A DNA stretch of 20,195 nt. Origin: Gloeopeniophorella convolvens (taxonomy: Eukaryota > Basidiomycota > Agaricomycetes > Russulales). Below, piece by piece: positions 10,146-20,195 of the stretch. The position numbers were made by a program, and so were the translations under genes. Location of the stretch: contig WTXD01000185.1 in assembly GCA_022496205.1 (NCBI GenBank), forward strand, positions 1 through 20,195. The letters are read 5' to 3'. The number at the start of each line of letters is the position of its first letter. Positions within the stretch are counted from its first letter, which is position 1. A model generated the notes under the pieces. The model was not told the origin of the DNA and searched no databases. It saw only the letters and a program-made list of their open reading frames with translations.

Positions 10146-11279
10146 ATGTCGGGTCCCTACGAAGCGGTGTGGCGAGAACGCCAAAAGCAACTCCAACCCA
10201 AGGGTTATATGCCCCGCGCCCGTCTTCGGTCAGGATGGACGCCTTCCTGGATAGTGAAAATAACCCCTTTGTGGCATGCAGAAGACTCGAAACGGTGGCT
10301 ATCAGTGGGTTCTGTTATCCGCCTTTAAGTGGATAGTAGCTTCATTATGACCTTTCCCCCGCTAGATGACTTCATCGCTGGTCGATGAGACCCGGATGGA
10401 AGACGGGAAGCTGGTCTGCATCAAGAGAGTTTGGACGGATGACAAGGGGTCCCACATAGCCCCCATGCTCAGCAAGAGCGACGGCCCAAGCAACCACTCG
10501 GTGCCGATCCTGGACGCTTTCGTCGATCCTGCGGACGAATCCTTCTCATATCTCGTCATGCCGTTCTTGCTACCGGTATGCAACCCGCCGTTTCACTCGG
10601 TTGGCGAGATCCTGGATTTCGTGGATCAAGTTTTTGAGGTCATTTGAATTTTGCCTGGCGTATAGTAATCTCTCCTGATACAACTCCGCTTTCAGGGTCT
10701 AGTCTTCATGCACTCAAAGGGCGTGGCTCATCGGTGGGTCTGCTCTCCATATATATGCGGACTATTCTGAAGCATGGGCACAGGAACTGCTCGAAGAGAA
10801 ACCTCGTGATGGATGCGACGGCCATGTACCCTCGCGGATTTCACCCCGCCGTGGACTTTATGCTCCCCGACTACTCCGGCCGTGCACCTATGATTCCTCG
10901 GTCGATGGCCGGTGTCAAGTATTACTTCGTCGACCATCGGTGGTCGTTATATTTTTCTCCCGGGTCGCAGCCTCGGCTGGTAATAGGAAATGCGGGTACT
11001 AGAGACCGGGATGTACCCGAACTCCGTCGGTCCGGCCCGTACGATCCATTCAAGATGGATATGCTCTTGATAGGCAATGCCCTCGATCAGCTCTCGTACG
11101 AAGTACGTTGATTCCAAGCGGATCTGCTTCCCTGTGCCACTACTAAGGCGCCACGATCCTAGGAATACTCAAACATTGGTTTTCTCACTCCTCTTATTTT
11201 ATCAATGGGGAGGAGAAATCCATACGAACGTCCGACCGCGGAGCAAGCCTTTCACCAGTGGCGACTCGTTCGACGCTAG
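10146..11279 (+). CDS. Protein kinase-like protein of Agaricomycete type, predicted pseudokinase
   Basis: Five exons splice cleanly with no indel: 10146-10304, 10366-10638, 10696-10733, 10784-11102 and 11163-11279, giving 301 residues. The N-terminus has YEAVWRERQKQLQPKGYM and LRSGWTPSW, the usual lead-in of a kinase family expanded in mushrooms and polypores. DGKLVCIKRV carries the ATP-binding Lys and LVMPFLLP is the hinge region. GLVFMHSKGVAHRNC is the catalytic loop, with Asn where HRD has Asp. KYYFVDHRWS stands where family members have VDFG, so Phe-Gly is replaced by His-Arg. YDPFKMDMLLIGNA and NPYERPTAEQAFHQW are normal late subdomains. Loss of the catalytic Asp and of DFG predicts no phosphotransfer, although the domain may still bind partners. 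The frame stops at TAG 11277-11279 while homologous-looking sequence continues. No glycine-rich loop was identified, which is common in this family. Confidence 0.8.
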
Positions 11280-11483
11280 GTGTCGTCTCTCCATCGCCAC
11301 TGGCGGCCGAGACAATGTGGCGAATCGCTGCTGTCGATCATGTCTTTCGACGTCATGCTATCATGTCTGTCCTTCGCCGCGTGCCGCCTTTCGCTCGGAG
11401 GCTATGTTGTTTCTTTGGGTAGAGCTTTGTACATTTGTAGGAGACGTAGTGTACGAGCAGCAAGACTGTACGCTCTGTTCTGA
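11280..11483 (+). pseudogene. Probable C-terminal tail of the kinase-like gene beyond an in-frame TAG
   Basis: In the same frame as the preceding exon, the sequence after TAG reads VSSLHRHWRPRQ and FDVMLSCLSFAAC and stays open to 11483. Relatives of this kinase family usually continue after the ..QWR.IRR segment with a Leu-His-Arg-x-Trp-Arg-x-Arg motif, so this looks like the true C-terminus cut off by a nonsense change (for instance TCG to TAG). Alternatively the protein simply ends at the TAG. Confidence 0.5.
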
Positions 11484-12065
11484 GCAGTGTTCCGATCTAG
11501 GCCCGTAAATACTACTACTATTCCCGGGCCTGTCGTACTCGGAGGGCAGTCATGCGTGTTGATGAGATACGGTGTTGGAATCGGATTGCGCGGCTTGTGC
11601 GACACCCAATCACAGTAGATTTATTACGGACACTCAGTAGTATAAAACAGTTGTATTTACGACGTGCAAACGCTGCGCGTTTGCCGCGAATCGACGTATA
11701 TTCAACATACGGTCGTCACAGCTTACTTTCCATTCAATGGACAACGGGGATCTATGTACGGAAATAACAGGTGCAAGCCGGCCTACCTAACCTGGAGAAA
11801 CATGACAGACGTGGTGGTACTAGTAGAGCAGCAATTACAGAGCGAAGGAAACCGCACAGCGCGTTGAGATCGCCCTTGTTGAAAGAGCTGGCAGACTTTC
11901 GGGGCATTCGGTACATAGGGTATTTGGCGAATAGATACTGAGTCAGAGGAAGAACTGCCAAGAACCAGAAACGAAAGGGCCGTTGTGAGCTAGACAGGTG
12001 GCGGCCCATGGATGTTCGATTCAAGGTAGAGCGTCTGAGGACAACACGTGAGCGACAGAGCGGCT
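11484..12065. other. Intergenic, no supported gene
   Basis: Separates the kinase-like gene from the 3' end of the minus-strand hypothetical gene. Only short open frames without motifs. Sequence around 11640-11720 is locally AT-richer. Confidence 0.5.
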
Positions 12066-12759
12066 TCACACCCCGCGTGGATGGCTGTTCACACATACAT
12101 CGGCATGTATCATCAGCCTTGTCGCCTCGACCCGTAACGCGCTGATCTCTCTGCGCATCTCTGAGAACGGCTTGTTGCACGCATACGCAGACGCGAGTAC
12201 GTATTCCCTCTGGAGGCGAGCGAGCCGCTCCGCGAGCCTGGACGGGGTTGAGCAAGCAGTCGCGCATATAGAACGGAACCACTCACTCCGCATGGATGCT
12301 TTGGATCGTCTCGACGTTCACGAGACCCTTCTCGCTAGCGTGCCAGTTCAGTTCCTCGCGCTCTTTGGGCGTCCTCCTGGCGATGAACCACGAGATGCTC
12401 TCCAGGTCCGAGCCGGCCGTCCTCAGCTCCGCCTTTGGCCAGAAGAATGCCCGGTACAATATACACAAGCACCAGCCAAAGTTGATGAAGATCGACACTC
12501 CACGCGTTATATCCCAGGCGGAGGCCATCTGTGGCGTTCGTCTGTCTTCAAAGGATGGGTGAGGACTCGTAGGACCTGCAGGATGCTACGATGGGCGTCG
12601 TGCTATATGCCCGACTGGTATCTAGATCCACAATGAGAGCCATTGTGAATGGGGGGTGGGTAGCTTATAACGGGAGAACGGGGCTCACCTCGACTCTCGA
12701 GGCGCAGCACGCTGGGCTCTCGCTCTGATGGATAGTCGGTGGGCTTCAAGTATGCGGAT
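12066..12759 (-). CDS. Conserved-looking hypothetical protein, small, one hydrophobic segment
   Basis: Not a family I can name. Three exons fit: about 12689-12759 (AYLKPTDYPSEREPSV), then an intron of 113 bases starting GTGAGC; 12287-12575 (PTSPHPSFEDRRTPQ then MASAWDITRGV); then a 49-base intron GTGAGT..CCAG (12238-12286); and 12066-12237, ending in a stop. The second exon carries VSIFINFGWCLCILYRAFF, a possible membrane segment, followed by WPKAELRTAGSDLESISW and ARRTPKERE. The third (LAERLARLQREYVLASAYA, MRREISALRVEATRLM) looks helical, possibly coiled coil. The reading frame is kept across both splice junctions with good donor sites, which is the main support. Exons further upstream and the true start are unknown; the Met at 12528 is an alternative start. 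Confidence 0.6.
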
Positions 12760-13158
12760 CTGGTTGGATGGGGGTACCCGTTGCAAGCTGGCTGGCTTTA
12801 TACACTGGCACTGTGACTACAATGGAATGCACATACGATCGTCCCCGGCGGTGTCCTAGTGTGCCAACTGGGGCCGTTGAACCATGACCCTGGACGTATA
12901 TCCTAGGGCCGTAATAGTTGGCCTCATGGTGGTGCCCAGATCTGATGGAACCGAGGTAGCACAGGCCTAGCGCCTAAGGTCTACTCTCATATGACTCTGG
13001 AATTGGGAATGGCTGTGGTCGAATGTAGCAGTGTCCTTGAAGGCGTGGCATCATCATGTTGAAGCTGAGGCTGTGTGACTTGGCGGTGCCAGAAGGTGTC
13101 AGAGGGCTTGACTCACATATTTCCCACGAGTGTCGTGATTGATTAGATAATCGCCGCG
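12760..13158. other. Intergenic between divergent genes
   Basis: Lies between the 5' side of the minus-strand hypothetical gene and the RPA3 promoter. May contain a first exon of the former. No motif seen. Confidence 0.4.
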
Positions 13159-13164
13159 ACGCGT
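13159..13164. promoter_or_regulatory. MluI cell-cycle box (ACGCGT), distal, RPA3 promoter
   Basis: ACGCGT within CGACGCGTCC, ending 88 bases before the RPA3 start codon. It matches the site bound by MBF (Mbp1-type APSES factors), which drives G1/S expression of replication genes in fungi. Assigned by sequence and position. Confidence 0.55.
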
Positions 13165-13224
13165 CCAACGCAATATCGACCGGGATCGGACGCGCACCTG
13201 GCACCGTCGTCTACAACCCACTCG

Positions 13225-13230
13225 ACGCGT
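13225..13230. promoter_or_regulatory. MluI cell-cycle box (ACGCGT), proximal, RPA3 promoter
   Basis: Second ACGCGT in the identical ten-base context CGACGCGTCC, ending 22 bases before the start codon. It may lie in the 5' leader, depending on the transcription start. Confidence 0.55.
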
Positions 13231-13252
13231 CCCCATCTCCAAAACACAAAAC

Positions 13253-13777
13253 ATGTCGGACGACCTCCTCTCGCCCCGCGTGAACGCAGCGCGCATCAAG
13301 AACTACATCGACGCAAAGCACCCCGTCCGCCTCCCAGGCAAGGTGCTCAACGTGCGTCCGCTCACGCGCCCACAACCCTACGCGCCCCCGCTCACGGCAC
13401 CCCGCAGTTCTCAGACGACGACACACATCTGGTGATGGAGGCCGCCGACGGCGGCAAGGTCACGATCAAACTGCCCCCGTACGCCCCGCGCCGTGCGCCC
13501 GCTGGCCGAACGCTGACGCTGACGCGACGGCCTGCAGCCCCCGCAGATGCACAACGTCACCGCGACGTACGTCGAGGTCGTCGCGGAGGTAGTGGACGCC
13601 GCTACGCTTAAGTTTATGGCCTGCATCAACCTGGGGCCGACCCTCGGTGCGTGCACGCGCAGCCCACGCGACGCAGGCATTGTACTGACCTCTGCACACA
13701 CCGCACCAGATCTGGCCATCGTGAACCAGGCCATCGAGCTGACGTTCGACCCCAAGTTCGCCGGCAGGCTGTTCTGA
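13253..13777 (+). CDS. RPA3: Replication protein A subunit 3 (RPA14/Rfa3), single-stranded DNA binding
   Basis: Smallest subunit of the RPA heterotrimer, which coats single-stranded DNA in replication, repair and recombination in the nucleus. Four exons give about 115 residues, the family size: 13253-13351 (SPRVNAARIKNYIDAKHPV, RLPGKVLN), 13408-13478 (FSDDDTHLVMEAADGGKV), 13538-13646 (MHNVTATYVEVVAEVVDAA, LKFMACINLGPTL) and 13710-13777 (LAIVNQAIELTFDPKF). The pattern of R.N.A.......V...GKV, a short beta-rich middle, then F/Y-VE..G.V and a C-terminal helix fits the Rfa3 OB-fold. The second junction is out of frame by one base; a C run just before the donor at 13479 (five C) would restore it if it had six. 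The promoter carries two MluI cell-cycle boxes. It is convergent with the ASCC2/CUE3 homologue, stops 115 bases apart. Confidence 0.85.
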
Positions 13778-13892
13778 GACCGCCGCAAAACAGACATGTA
13801 CTCTACACCCCCTCACCGTCGCTATCCAGTATTCGCACCCCCTGTGTATCATCATAGTACATATAACAAACACATCCTTGCACCGCAACTGC

Positions 13893-16220
13893 CTAGCCCG
13901 GCGCGCCTGCCCGGCCCATCTTCTTGTCGTGCCCGCGCTTGCGGTTGTGGTTCCCCTGCCGCGCCTTGTTCTTGTCCTTCCACACGCGGTCGCGCGCCGC
14001 GTCGCCGCCGCCCCTACCTCCGCCCCTGCCGCGCCCACGCCCGCCGCGGGGCGCACCGCCACCGCGGCCCCGCGCCGCCTGGGGATCGGGCGTCTGGCTG
14101 CGGCTGTGGCTGCGGCTGCTGGGCCCCGCGGACACGGGTCCCGCGAGCGGCTTGTTGCCTGCGAATTCGTGCTTCTGCAGCACGCGCTCTTTCAGTTTCG
14201 GCTGTGCAGGGCGTGTGTGCGTGTGAGTGTGAGTCGTGTGTGTGTGTGATGGTGGCGCGGACGTACGTTCCGCTCGAGCATGATGCGCCACCCTTCGATC
14301 TGCTCGTCCGCCCAGCCTGGGGGTGCGTCGTGCGCTCAGCGCCCTGTCGCGTCGAGTGGGTGAGAGGAGGCGCAGCGCACCTGTCTGCGCGCGCAGCGCC
14401 GCGCGCTCCTTGCTCCGCCGCGTGGCCGCGTCGCGCTCGAACACCTTGGGATCCGCGATGTACGCGAGCTCGACGAGCGTCTCGGGGCCCGGCGCGCCCT
14501 CGTCGCCCTCGTCCTCCGAGCCGCCCTCGGAGCTCTCCTCCCCGTCGCCCGCGACGCGCACCGCGCCGAGCTCGTCCAGCTCGTCGTCGAACGCGACCTC
14601 GCGCGCGCGGCCCTTGCCCTTCCGCGCGCCGCCGAAGATGGCCAGCGCGTCGGCGGCGTCCTCGTCCTCGTCGTCGGACGGCGCTTCCGCGCGCCGCAGG
14701 ATGTCGGCCTTCATCTCCTCGGCGAAGGAGCGGTCGCGCAGCACCGCCATCGCGTCGTCCCTGTGCAGAGCCATGAGCATGCACTAAGCAAGCGCCCGAG
14801 CAGACGCACGTCTTCTTGCCGACGTGCACGCGCGACGCGTCCATCTCCTCCCCGTCAAACACGTTCCGCCGGTCGCGCGTGTACTCGAACGCGTCATGCG
14901 GCGCGGACGCGGGCGCCTCGGGCGGCGGCGCGGTGCCCTCGAGCAACGCCTCGACGACGCGCTCGACGCTCGCGTACTCCGCGCGCTGCAGCAGCGCGCC
15001 GATGTACTCGGGCGCAAAATCCGGCAGCACCGCGCGCACCTCCGCGATGCGCGGGTCCGCGGCGCTGCTCGCGGTCCCCGCAGGCGCACCGGCGCTGGCA
15101 CCGGCACCGGCATGTGTTGTGCTGATGGAGCGGCCCGCGCCGCGCGCGTCGATGCCAGGCGGCACGCCCGAGCCCAGCAGGAGCTTGAACGCGCCCGCGC
15201 GGTTCGCGCCGGGCGGCGCCGCGCCGTCGAGCGCGCGCAGCGCGTCCGCAAGCGCGTCTGCGCGCGGGTCACCGCGCGCCGCGCGGCGCAGCACCGCGCC
15301 GAGGTCGTACGCGTGCTGGTAATCCGCGAGCAGGCTGCGGTTGAAGAACGGCGTCGGCGGCGCGGCGGCAGCGTCCGCGGGGGGCTCGGGCAGCGAGCGA
15401 AGCGCCATGACGACGTCGAGCGCGCGGGGCACCTCGGCGGCGAGCGCGGGCCCGTCGGGCAGCGGCGCGAGCGCGCCGAGCAGCGCGCCGAGAAGGAGGT
15501 GGAACGCGTCGAGCAGCGCCGCCTTGGTGTGCAGGAAGAGGCGCTCCCAGTCGTCCGGCGGGTCGCCGGACGCGGACGAGAGGCGGAGCGCGCCGTATGC
15601 GCGCGCGGCGCCGCCGAGGCCCGTGTCGTACGCGTGCGCGAGCGCGAGCACGAGCTCGGTGCTGTGCGCGCACGCGCGGCGCAGTGCGGGCGGGGCGGCG
15701 CGGAGGAGGCACAGCAGCGCGTGCGCGGCCTTGCGCAGGGCGTGCAGGCCCGGTGGCGCGGTGCGCGGTGCGAGGAGCGCGGCGAAGGCGGGGGGCGCGG
15801 CGGGGAGGAGCGCGGGCGCGCCGCGGGCGAGGAGCGCGCGGAGGCGGGTCGGCTGCGCAGCGTAGGCAATGCTCAGGTCGAGCAGCGCGCTGGGCTCGAG
15901 CGCGAGGCGCTCGGCGAGGAGCAGCGTGCGCGCGTGGATGTGCCGTGCGGCACGGGTGGTGAGTGCGGGGGCTGGGGCGGGCGAGCTGGGGGCGGCGTCC
16001 CAGATGAGGGCGTCGAGGGCGCGCTGGGCGGCGTCGCGGGCGTAGGAGGCGACATAGGCGGCGGCTGCGGGGTGTTGAGGGTCTGCGCGGGGAGATCGAG
16101 GGTTTGTTGGATGGAGCGGGATATTTTCTGCTCGAGGGACGCGAGCTGGGAGGGCGAGAGCGAGGAGCGGGCGTGGGAGGACGGGTACGGCGGCAGAGGC
16201 GCTACGGTAGCCGCGGTCAT
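13893..16220 (-). CDS. CUE3: ASCC2/Cue3 homologue, CUE-domain subunit of the ribosome-quality-control trigger complex
   Basis: Ubiquitin-binding subunit of the RQT complex (yeast Cue3, human ASCC2), which recognises ubiquitinated collided ribosomes and helps the Slh1/ASCC3 helicase split them. Four exons; introns at 14761-14809, 14317-14380 and 14202-14266. Start at 16220 (TAATVAPLPPYPSS), LASLEQKISRSIQQTL, then a long Ala/Leu/Arg-rich helical region. The CUE domain is at about 14930-15060 (IAEVRAVLPDFAPEYI, VVEALLEGTAPP). Next come RRNVFDGEEMD, an acidic DDEDEDAAD region, GWADEQIEGWRIMLERN, LKERVLQKHEFAGNK, an RGG-type tract and the family's signature tail KNKARQGNHNRK. The stop is at 13893-13895. 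One base is missing in a C run near 16074 between LPAQTLNTP and AAAAYVASYAR. Coding sequence is extremely GC-rich, producing long open frames on the other strand that are shadows. Domain order makes the call firm. Confidence 0.9.
14211..14249. repeat. Imperfect TG/CA dinucleotide repeat in a CUE3 intron
   Basis: TG-rich low-complexity run ending in a perfect TG block, lying within the third intron (14202-14266). On the coding strand it forms a CA-rich tract before the acceptor. Confidence 0.8.
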
Positions 16221-17510
16221 CGTAGCAGATTGAATCAGTGACCCGGTCAACGAGAGGCTCCGATTTACTAAGGATTCGCGTCGGACGCAGCTCGGATGAC
16301 ACAGGCGTGGCACACACCAGTAAGCAGCTGTAAGCAGAGAGCTGAACCGTGCGACCCGCAGCGAGTTTGCTGACAGCGCTGTGGGATAAACGCCGTACTC
16401 AAATCAGTTCCGCACTCTGCGCAACGATCGAAAACAGCGTCAGCACCGCGATATCGCTTACATAACGCGATTGCGAAGTGTGAGTGGGGTGTTTGTCCGT
16501 GTTAGGAACCCAAGATAATCTTTCGATCACCGTCCGATTCAGTCCAACCCGAAACCTCGTGTGCACATGCAGGCAGTCGCAGGCAGTCATCTTCATAGAA
16601 ATTTTAGTTTGAAGAAAGATACAGGTTGTCCCGGGGCCCAGCTCATGTGCTGCATCTGGACATCAGGGTAGTCCTACTGCCCCGGTCTCCCCAATGTGTC
16701 CACCGAAGCTCAAGTCGGGCCTGGTGGCCTGGCCTCTCAATTGCATCGCTACATAATTGGAACTAAGACGCCGCGCTTCTCATACCTTTCGAGTCTGTCA
16801 GGTCCCCCAGGTCAAGAGCTCTCTCCAAGCGCTCGGGTCCTGCTTGCCTCAAAGATACAGTCTTCCGTGTGCCATCGCCCCGCATCGCAACGGGTACTCC
16901 TCTCACTTGGATTGAGATGCTGGGACGTTATGCTGCACGCCTCTGCGGCCTCGCACCTTACGGGATCGAGGCGTATTCCGGTTCGATGCGGGTCTGAAGA
17001 CGTATTGGGGCCCGGAAGCCCCTTATCTACGCATCGCGGTTTCAAACACCCGAGTGACCCTCGGGGGAACCCATCGGAGCGGAAAGCGACGCTCCCGTTG
17101 CAGTTCGCAGGGCAATGGGTGTGGGTCGCCCTACCTGTCATCGGCGATCGCCTGGCGCTGTTGCTGATATTCCTCCTTGGTCCTGTATGCCCAGTTGTTC
17201 GATGTTCAGTTGTAGTCGGACTCGGAGGGCATTCTTGGAGAGCATGGGCCGGGCCTGCAGGCCCAAGCGTGCCGCCGCGCTCCTTTGTCGAGCGCAAGCA
17301 CACACCTCGTTGTTCGCCTGGCTGCATCGAGGCGTGCTGCGGTCACCCGACGTGAAAGAGGGTGCCGTAAGATAATAGATTGACTCGAACGCAAGCGCTG
17401 TGGAAGACCCTCGAGGCGTCTGGTGCGCAGTGCCCGGGCTGTGTCCGTGACAGCCAAGGGACCAAACAGCTGACAAAGGCAGCTGCAAATAAACTGCAAT
17501 CGTCGAATCG
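16221..17510. other. Intergenic, long open frames but no supported gene
   Basis: Upstream of both the ASCC2 homologue (-) and UBC4 (+). It holds overlapping open frames of 219 codons (+, 16696-17355) and 171 codons (-, 16812-17327). Neither shows a domain, a hydrophobic signal start or plausible introns, and their mutual overlap suggests a low-stop composition rather than coding. A single-exon lineage-specific protein cannot be excluded. Confidence 0.4.
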
Positions 17511-17748
17511 CCCGGCTTCACTCATCACCACCATCTCCCTCCTCGTCTACCCCTCAGCTCTCGTATCCTTGGTGCGTCGTCTCGTCGTTCCCGTCCTGTT
17601 TTCCGCTGGCTGACTCTCTGTCTCTTTTCTGCAACTCTCACCACCCTGGTACCCCTCACTTGCACCCCCTCGCATCGATTCACGCGATGTCTTGATCTTG
17701 CCCTTTCGTTCCCCGTCGCACGACAGTCGCTAGCATCCTTCTGTACCA
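17511..17748 (+). promoter_or_regulatory. Pyrimidine-rich promoter/5' leader of UBC4
   Basis: The coding strand here is dominated by C and T with repeated CTC and TCTC words up to the start codon context ACCAATGG. CT-rich tracts just upstream of the transcription start are characteristic of strongly expressed fungal genes, which suits a housekeeping ubiquitin-conjugating enzyme. No TATA box is obvious. Confidence 0.5.
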
Positions 17749-18528
<780 letters not shown>

Positions 18529-19699
18529 CGTGACGGCGAACGACCCTCACGCATCCTCCATGTATTAGTGTTCTCGTTGTCACACCATGTTTTGTGCCAG
18601 TACAGCTTTCCCTCTTGTGACAATTCACGGCGTTATTAATGACTCTGATCGAGCGAGCAATCACCCGCAGAGTGGGCGCGAGGTGCACACATCAGTTCGC
18701 AAAGCTGCGCATATAGGTGGGCGGTGGTGGTCTCTTCGGGCGTCGCGATGCATCATTCGATCGGGCGTATCTCGGTTCGGCCAATTGCAGCTCGTCAGTC
18801 GACTAGGAACTGCGATTCGACGCGCTCCGTACGGTCGCCGACATCGAGCTCGATGACCGCATTATGACGCAGCGCGATGCCTGTGTTCTCCATTTCCACG
18901 ATCTAATGCCGGTGATTCTATTCATAGTTGGCCTACGATTTCCATCAGTTCTATCAGTTCGGGTGCAATGTTGTGATCAGCTTCAATTATATGTGCTCGC
19001 GATCGCAGTCATGTCGTCCGCGGCGCATGGCTGGCGGTTGCCGACAGAGTAAATGGCTGCCACAGTAGTACAAGTCTCAGATTTCAGGTCTTGTGGGCCT
19101 TGTTTTGAGCCTCAGACAGTCTCGGAATCTGAGAACATAATACTATCTACTTGTGTATGTCGACCCCATGTTACTAGCCTGAGCAACCCAGAGTACATTC
19201 TCCACGACGTCAAGGCTGCAGCTCACGTTCGTCCGACTCGTTCCCGCCCTTACGACCGGCTCCCGGCTTCGTCTCGACTGCCGGTACTTGATAGGTTCCC
19301 GGCGCGACCCATTTCGTCGCGCCGGTCCGCGGGTTTCTCGCCGCGGCGCTCCGTCGTACCGCCCGGAACCAGGTTGCGTGACGCCGTCGCAGCTCGACTC
19401 AGCCGAGCGGCAGGTCGTAGCGGAAAGGTGCGTCGGCGGTGGGACAGTGGTGTGGATGCGAGGGAATACTCTGAGGCCTTATACGCAAGTAGATAGTTTT
19501 GTCTTCTCGGGTTCCGAGACTGTCTGAAGCTCGAAAAAGGGCCTACGACCCCTATGAGACTTCCTGATTGAATGGCCGTCGCCAAGTTCAATGAAGGGCT
19601 AGATGCTGTGATGGTCTGAGGCCTACACAAAGGCGAGCCTATAGCGCACTTGGCATGCTGCAGGTCCTGTTGTCTTGGTAGATCATACACAAATCCTTA
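18529..19699. other. Downstream of UBC4, no supported gene
   Basis: About 1.2 kb. Open frames of 147 codons (+, 19053-19496) and 146 codons (-, 19250-19690) overlap each other and show no motif. The GC-rich arginine/serine-coding block near 19240-19440 explains their length. Confidence 0.45.
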
Positions 19700-20195
19700 C
19701 ACTGAGATCATCCTTGCGTAGAGCACGATGTACCAGTTGTTTCCAGTTGCGACCCGCCACGGACGCCCACTTGGCGCCGGTTGTGTTGACAAATCCGACC
19801 TCGGTGCGTTCCCACAGCGCTCCAGGCGCATGGCCTTCCATATACTTTTCCACGGTCCCTTCTCCATGCAGATTCCCGCAGAAATCTAGCGGGCGTCAGA
19901 GGGAGATCGCTGAGCAACGGCGAGCCAGCGTACCCTTGAATATCATCACTTTGCCCAACGTCAACACGTTCCCGAACATGTGACTCTGCTCGAGACCTCT
20001 AGGAACACGCGGCCCGGCTTGTCTGGGAGCACGTAGATCATTTCCCCCGGTCGAAGTGGGCCAAAGTCGATCATAGGGTGCTGGCGAAAATATTCGTTGT
20101 AGCATGGAGTGTCGGTCGGATGCCTCGAGTAAAAGTGGGCATTCTGCTGCAGCCTGATGCGGCGGTGGTCCTTGTATCGAGCGAAGTTCCATAGA
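19700..20195 (-). CDS. Possible partial hypothetical protein running off the right edge
   Basis: On the minus strand from the window edge, one frame stays open with ordinary protein-like composition: NFARYKDHRRIRLQQNAHF, FRQHPMIDFGPLRPGEMIY, LPDKPGRVFLE, then a possible donor GTCTCG near 20003. Further left a different frame reads GEGTVEKYMEGHAPGALW and TEVGFVNTTGAKWASVAG, which also looks coding, so introns or frame breaks are likely between them. I do not recognise the family. Boundaries are approximate and the gene start lies beyond the window. Confidence 0.3.

Noticed and set aside
13796..14776. 326-codon and shorter open frames on + over the 3' part of CUE3
   Set aside because: Low-complexity Arg/Pro/Ser translation that reads through three well-supported minus-strand introns; a shadow.
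14824..16233. 469-codon open frame on + across the ASCC2/CUE3 region
   Set aside because: Arg/Gly/Ala-rich antisense shadow of the very GC-rich minus-strand gene, which has a CUE domain, matching introns and a conserved tail.
16960..17010. tRNA-like B box (GGTTCGATGC) near 16979
   Set aside because: No matching A box, T-arm stem or acceptor stem around it.

Overview
The window reads as nuclear DNA of a filamentous basidiomycete, most likely an Agaricomycete. The genes carry many short introns of about 45-65 bases with GT..AG ends and CTNAC-like branch sites, and gene order is loose. The protein families are typical of that group: a multi-intron sedolisin, an Agaricomycete-type kinase-like gene, and conserved housekeeping genes (CWC15, RPA3, ASCC2/CUE3, UBC4/5). 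No operon structure, CRISPR array, rRNA or tRNA was seen.

Left part (1-3802): a secreted S53 protease (sedolisin) on + is convergent with the splicing factor CWC15 on -. The CWC15 reading frame is split by a 479-bp AT-rich element (2641-3119) with terminal inverted repeats starting CACTG and a 3-bp AGG target duplication, which fits a non-autonomous CACTA/EnSpm-like transposon. Next, 5199-6138 on - encodes a C2H2 zinc-finger protein with an AT-hook-like basic stretch. About 4 kb of mostly gene-poor sequence follows (6139-10145).

Middle part: 10146-11279 on + is a kinase-like protein with altered HRD and DFG motifs, a predicted pseudokinase with further homologous coding sequence beyond a TAG. 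A hypothetical gene lies on - at 12066-12759.

Right part: RPA3 (13253-13777, +) has two MluI cell-cycle boxes in its promoter and is convergent with a very GC-rich ASCC2/CUE3 homologue (13893-16220, -), a ribosome-quality-control factor. UBC4/5-type ubiquitin-conjugating enzyme (17749-18528, +) follows a pyrimidine-rich leader. The last 1.6 kb holds little apart from a possible partial gene on - at the right edge.

A theme across the window is that otherwise perfectly conserved genes (UBC4/5, sedolisin, CWC15, ASCC2, RPA3, the zinc-finger gene) each contain one or more single-base losses, mostly in short homopolymers. This looks more like uncorrected long-read sequence error than simultaneous decay of essential genes, so I annotate them as genes and flag the breaks.
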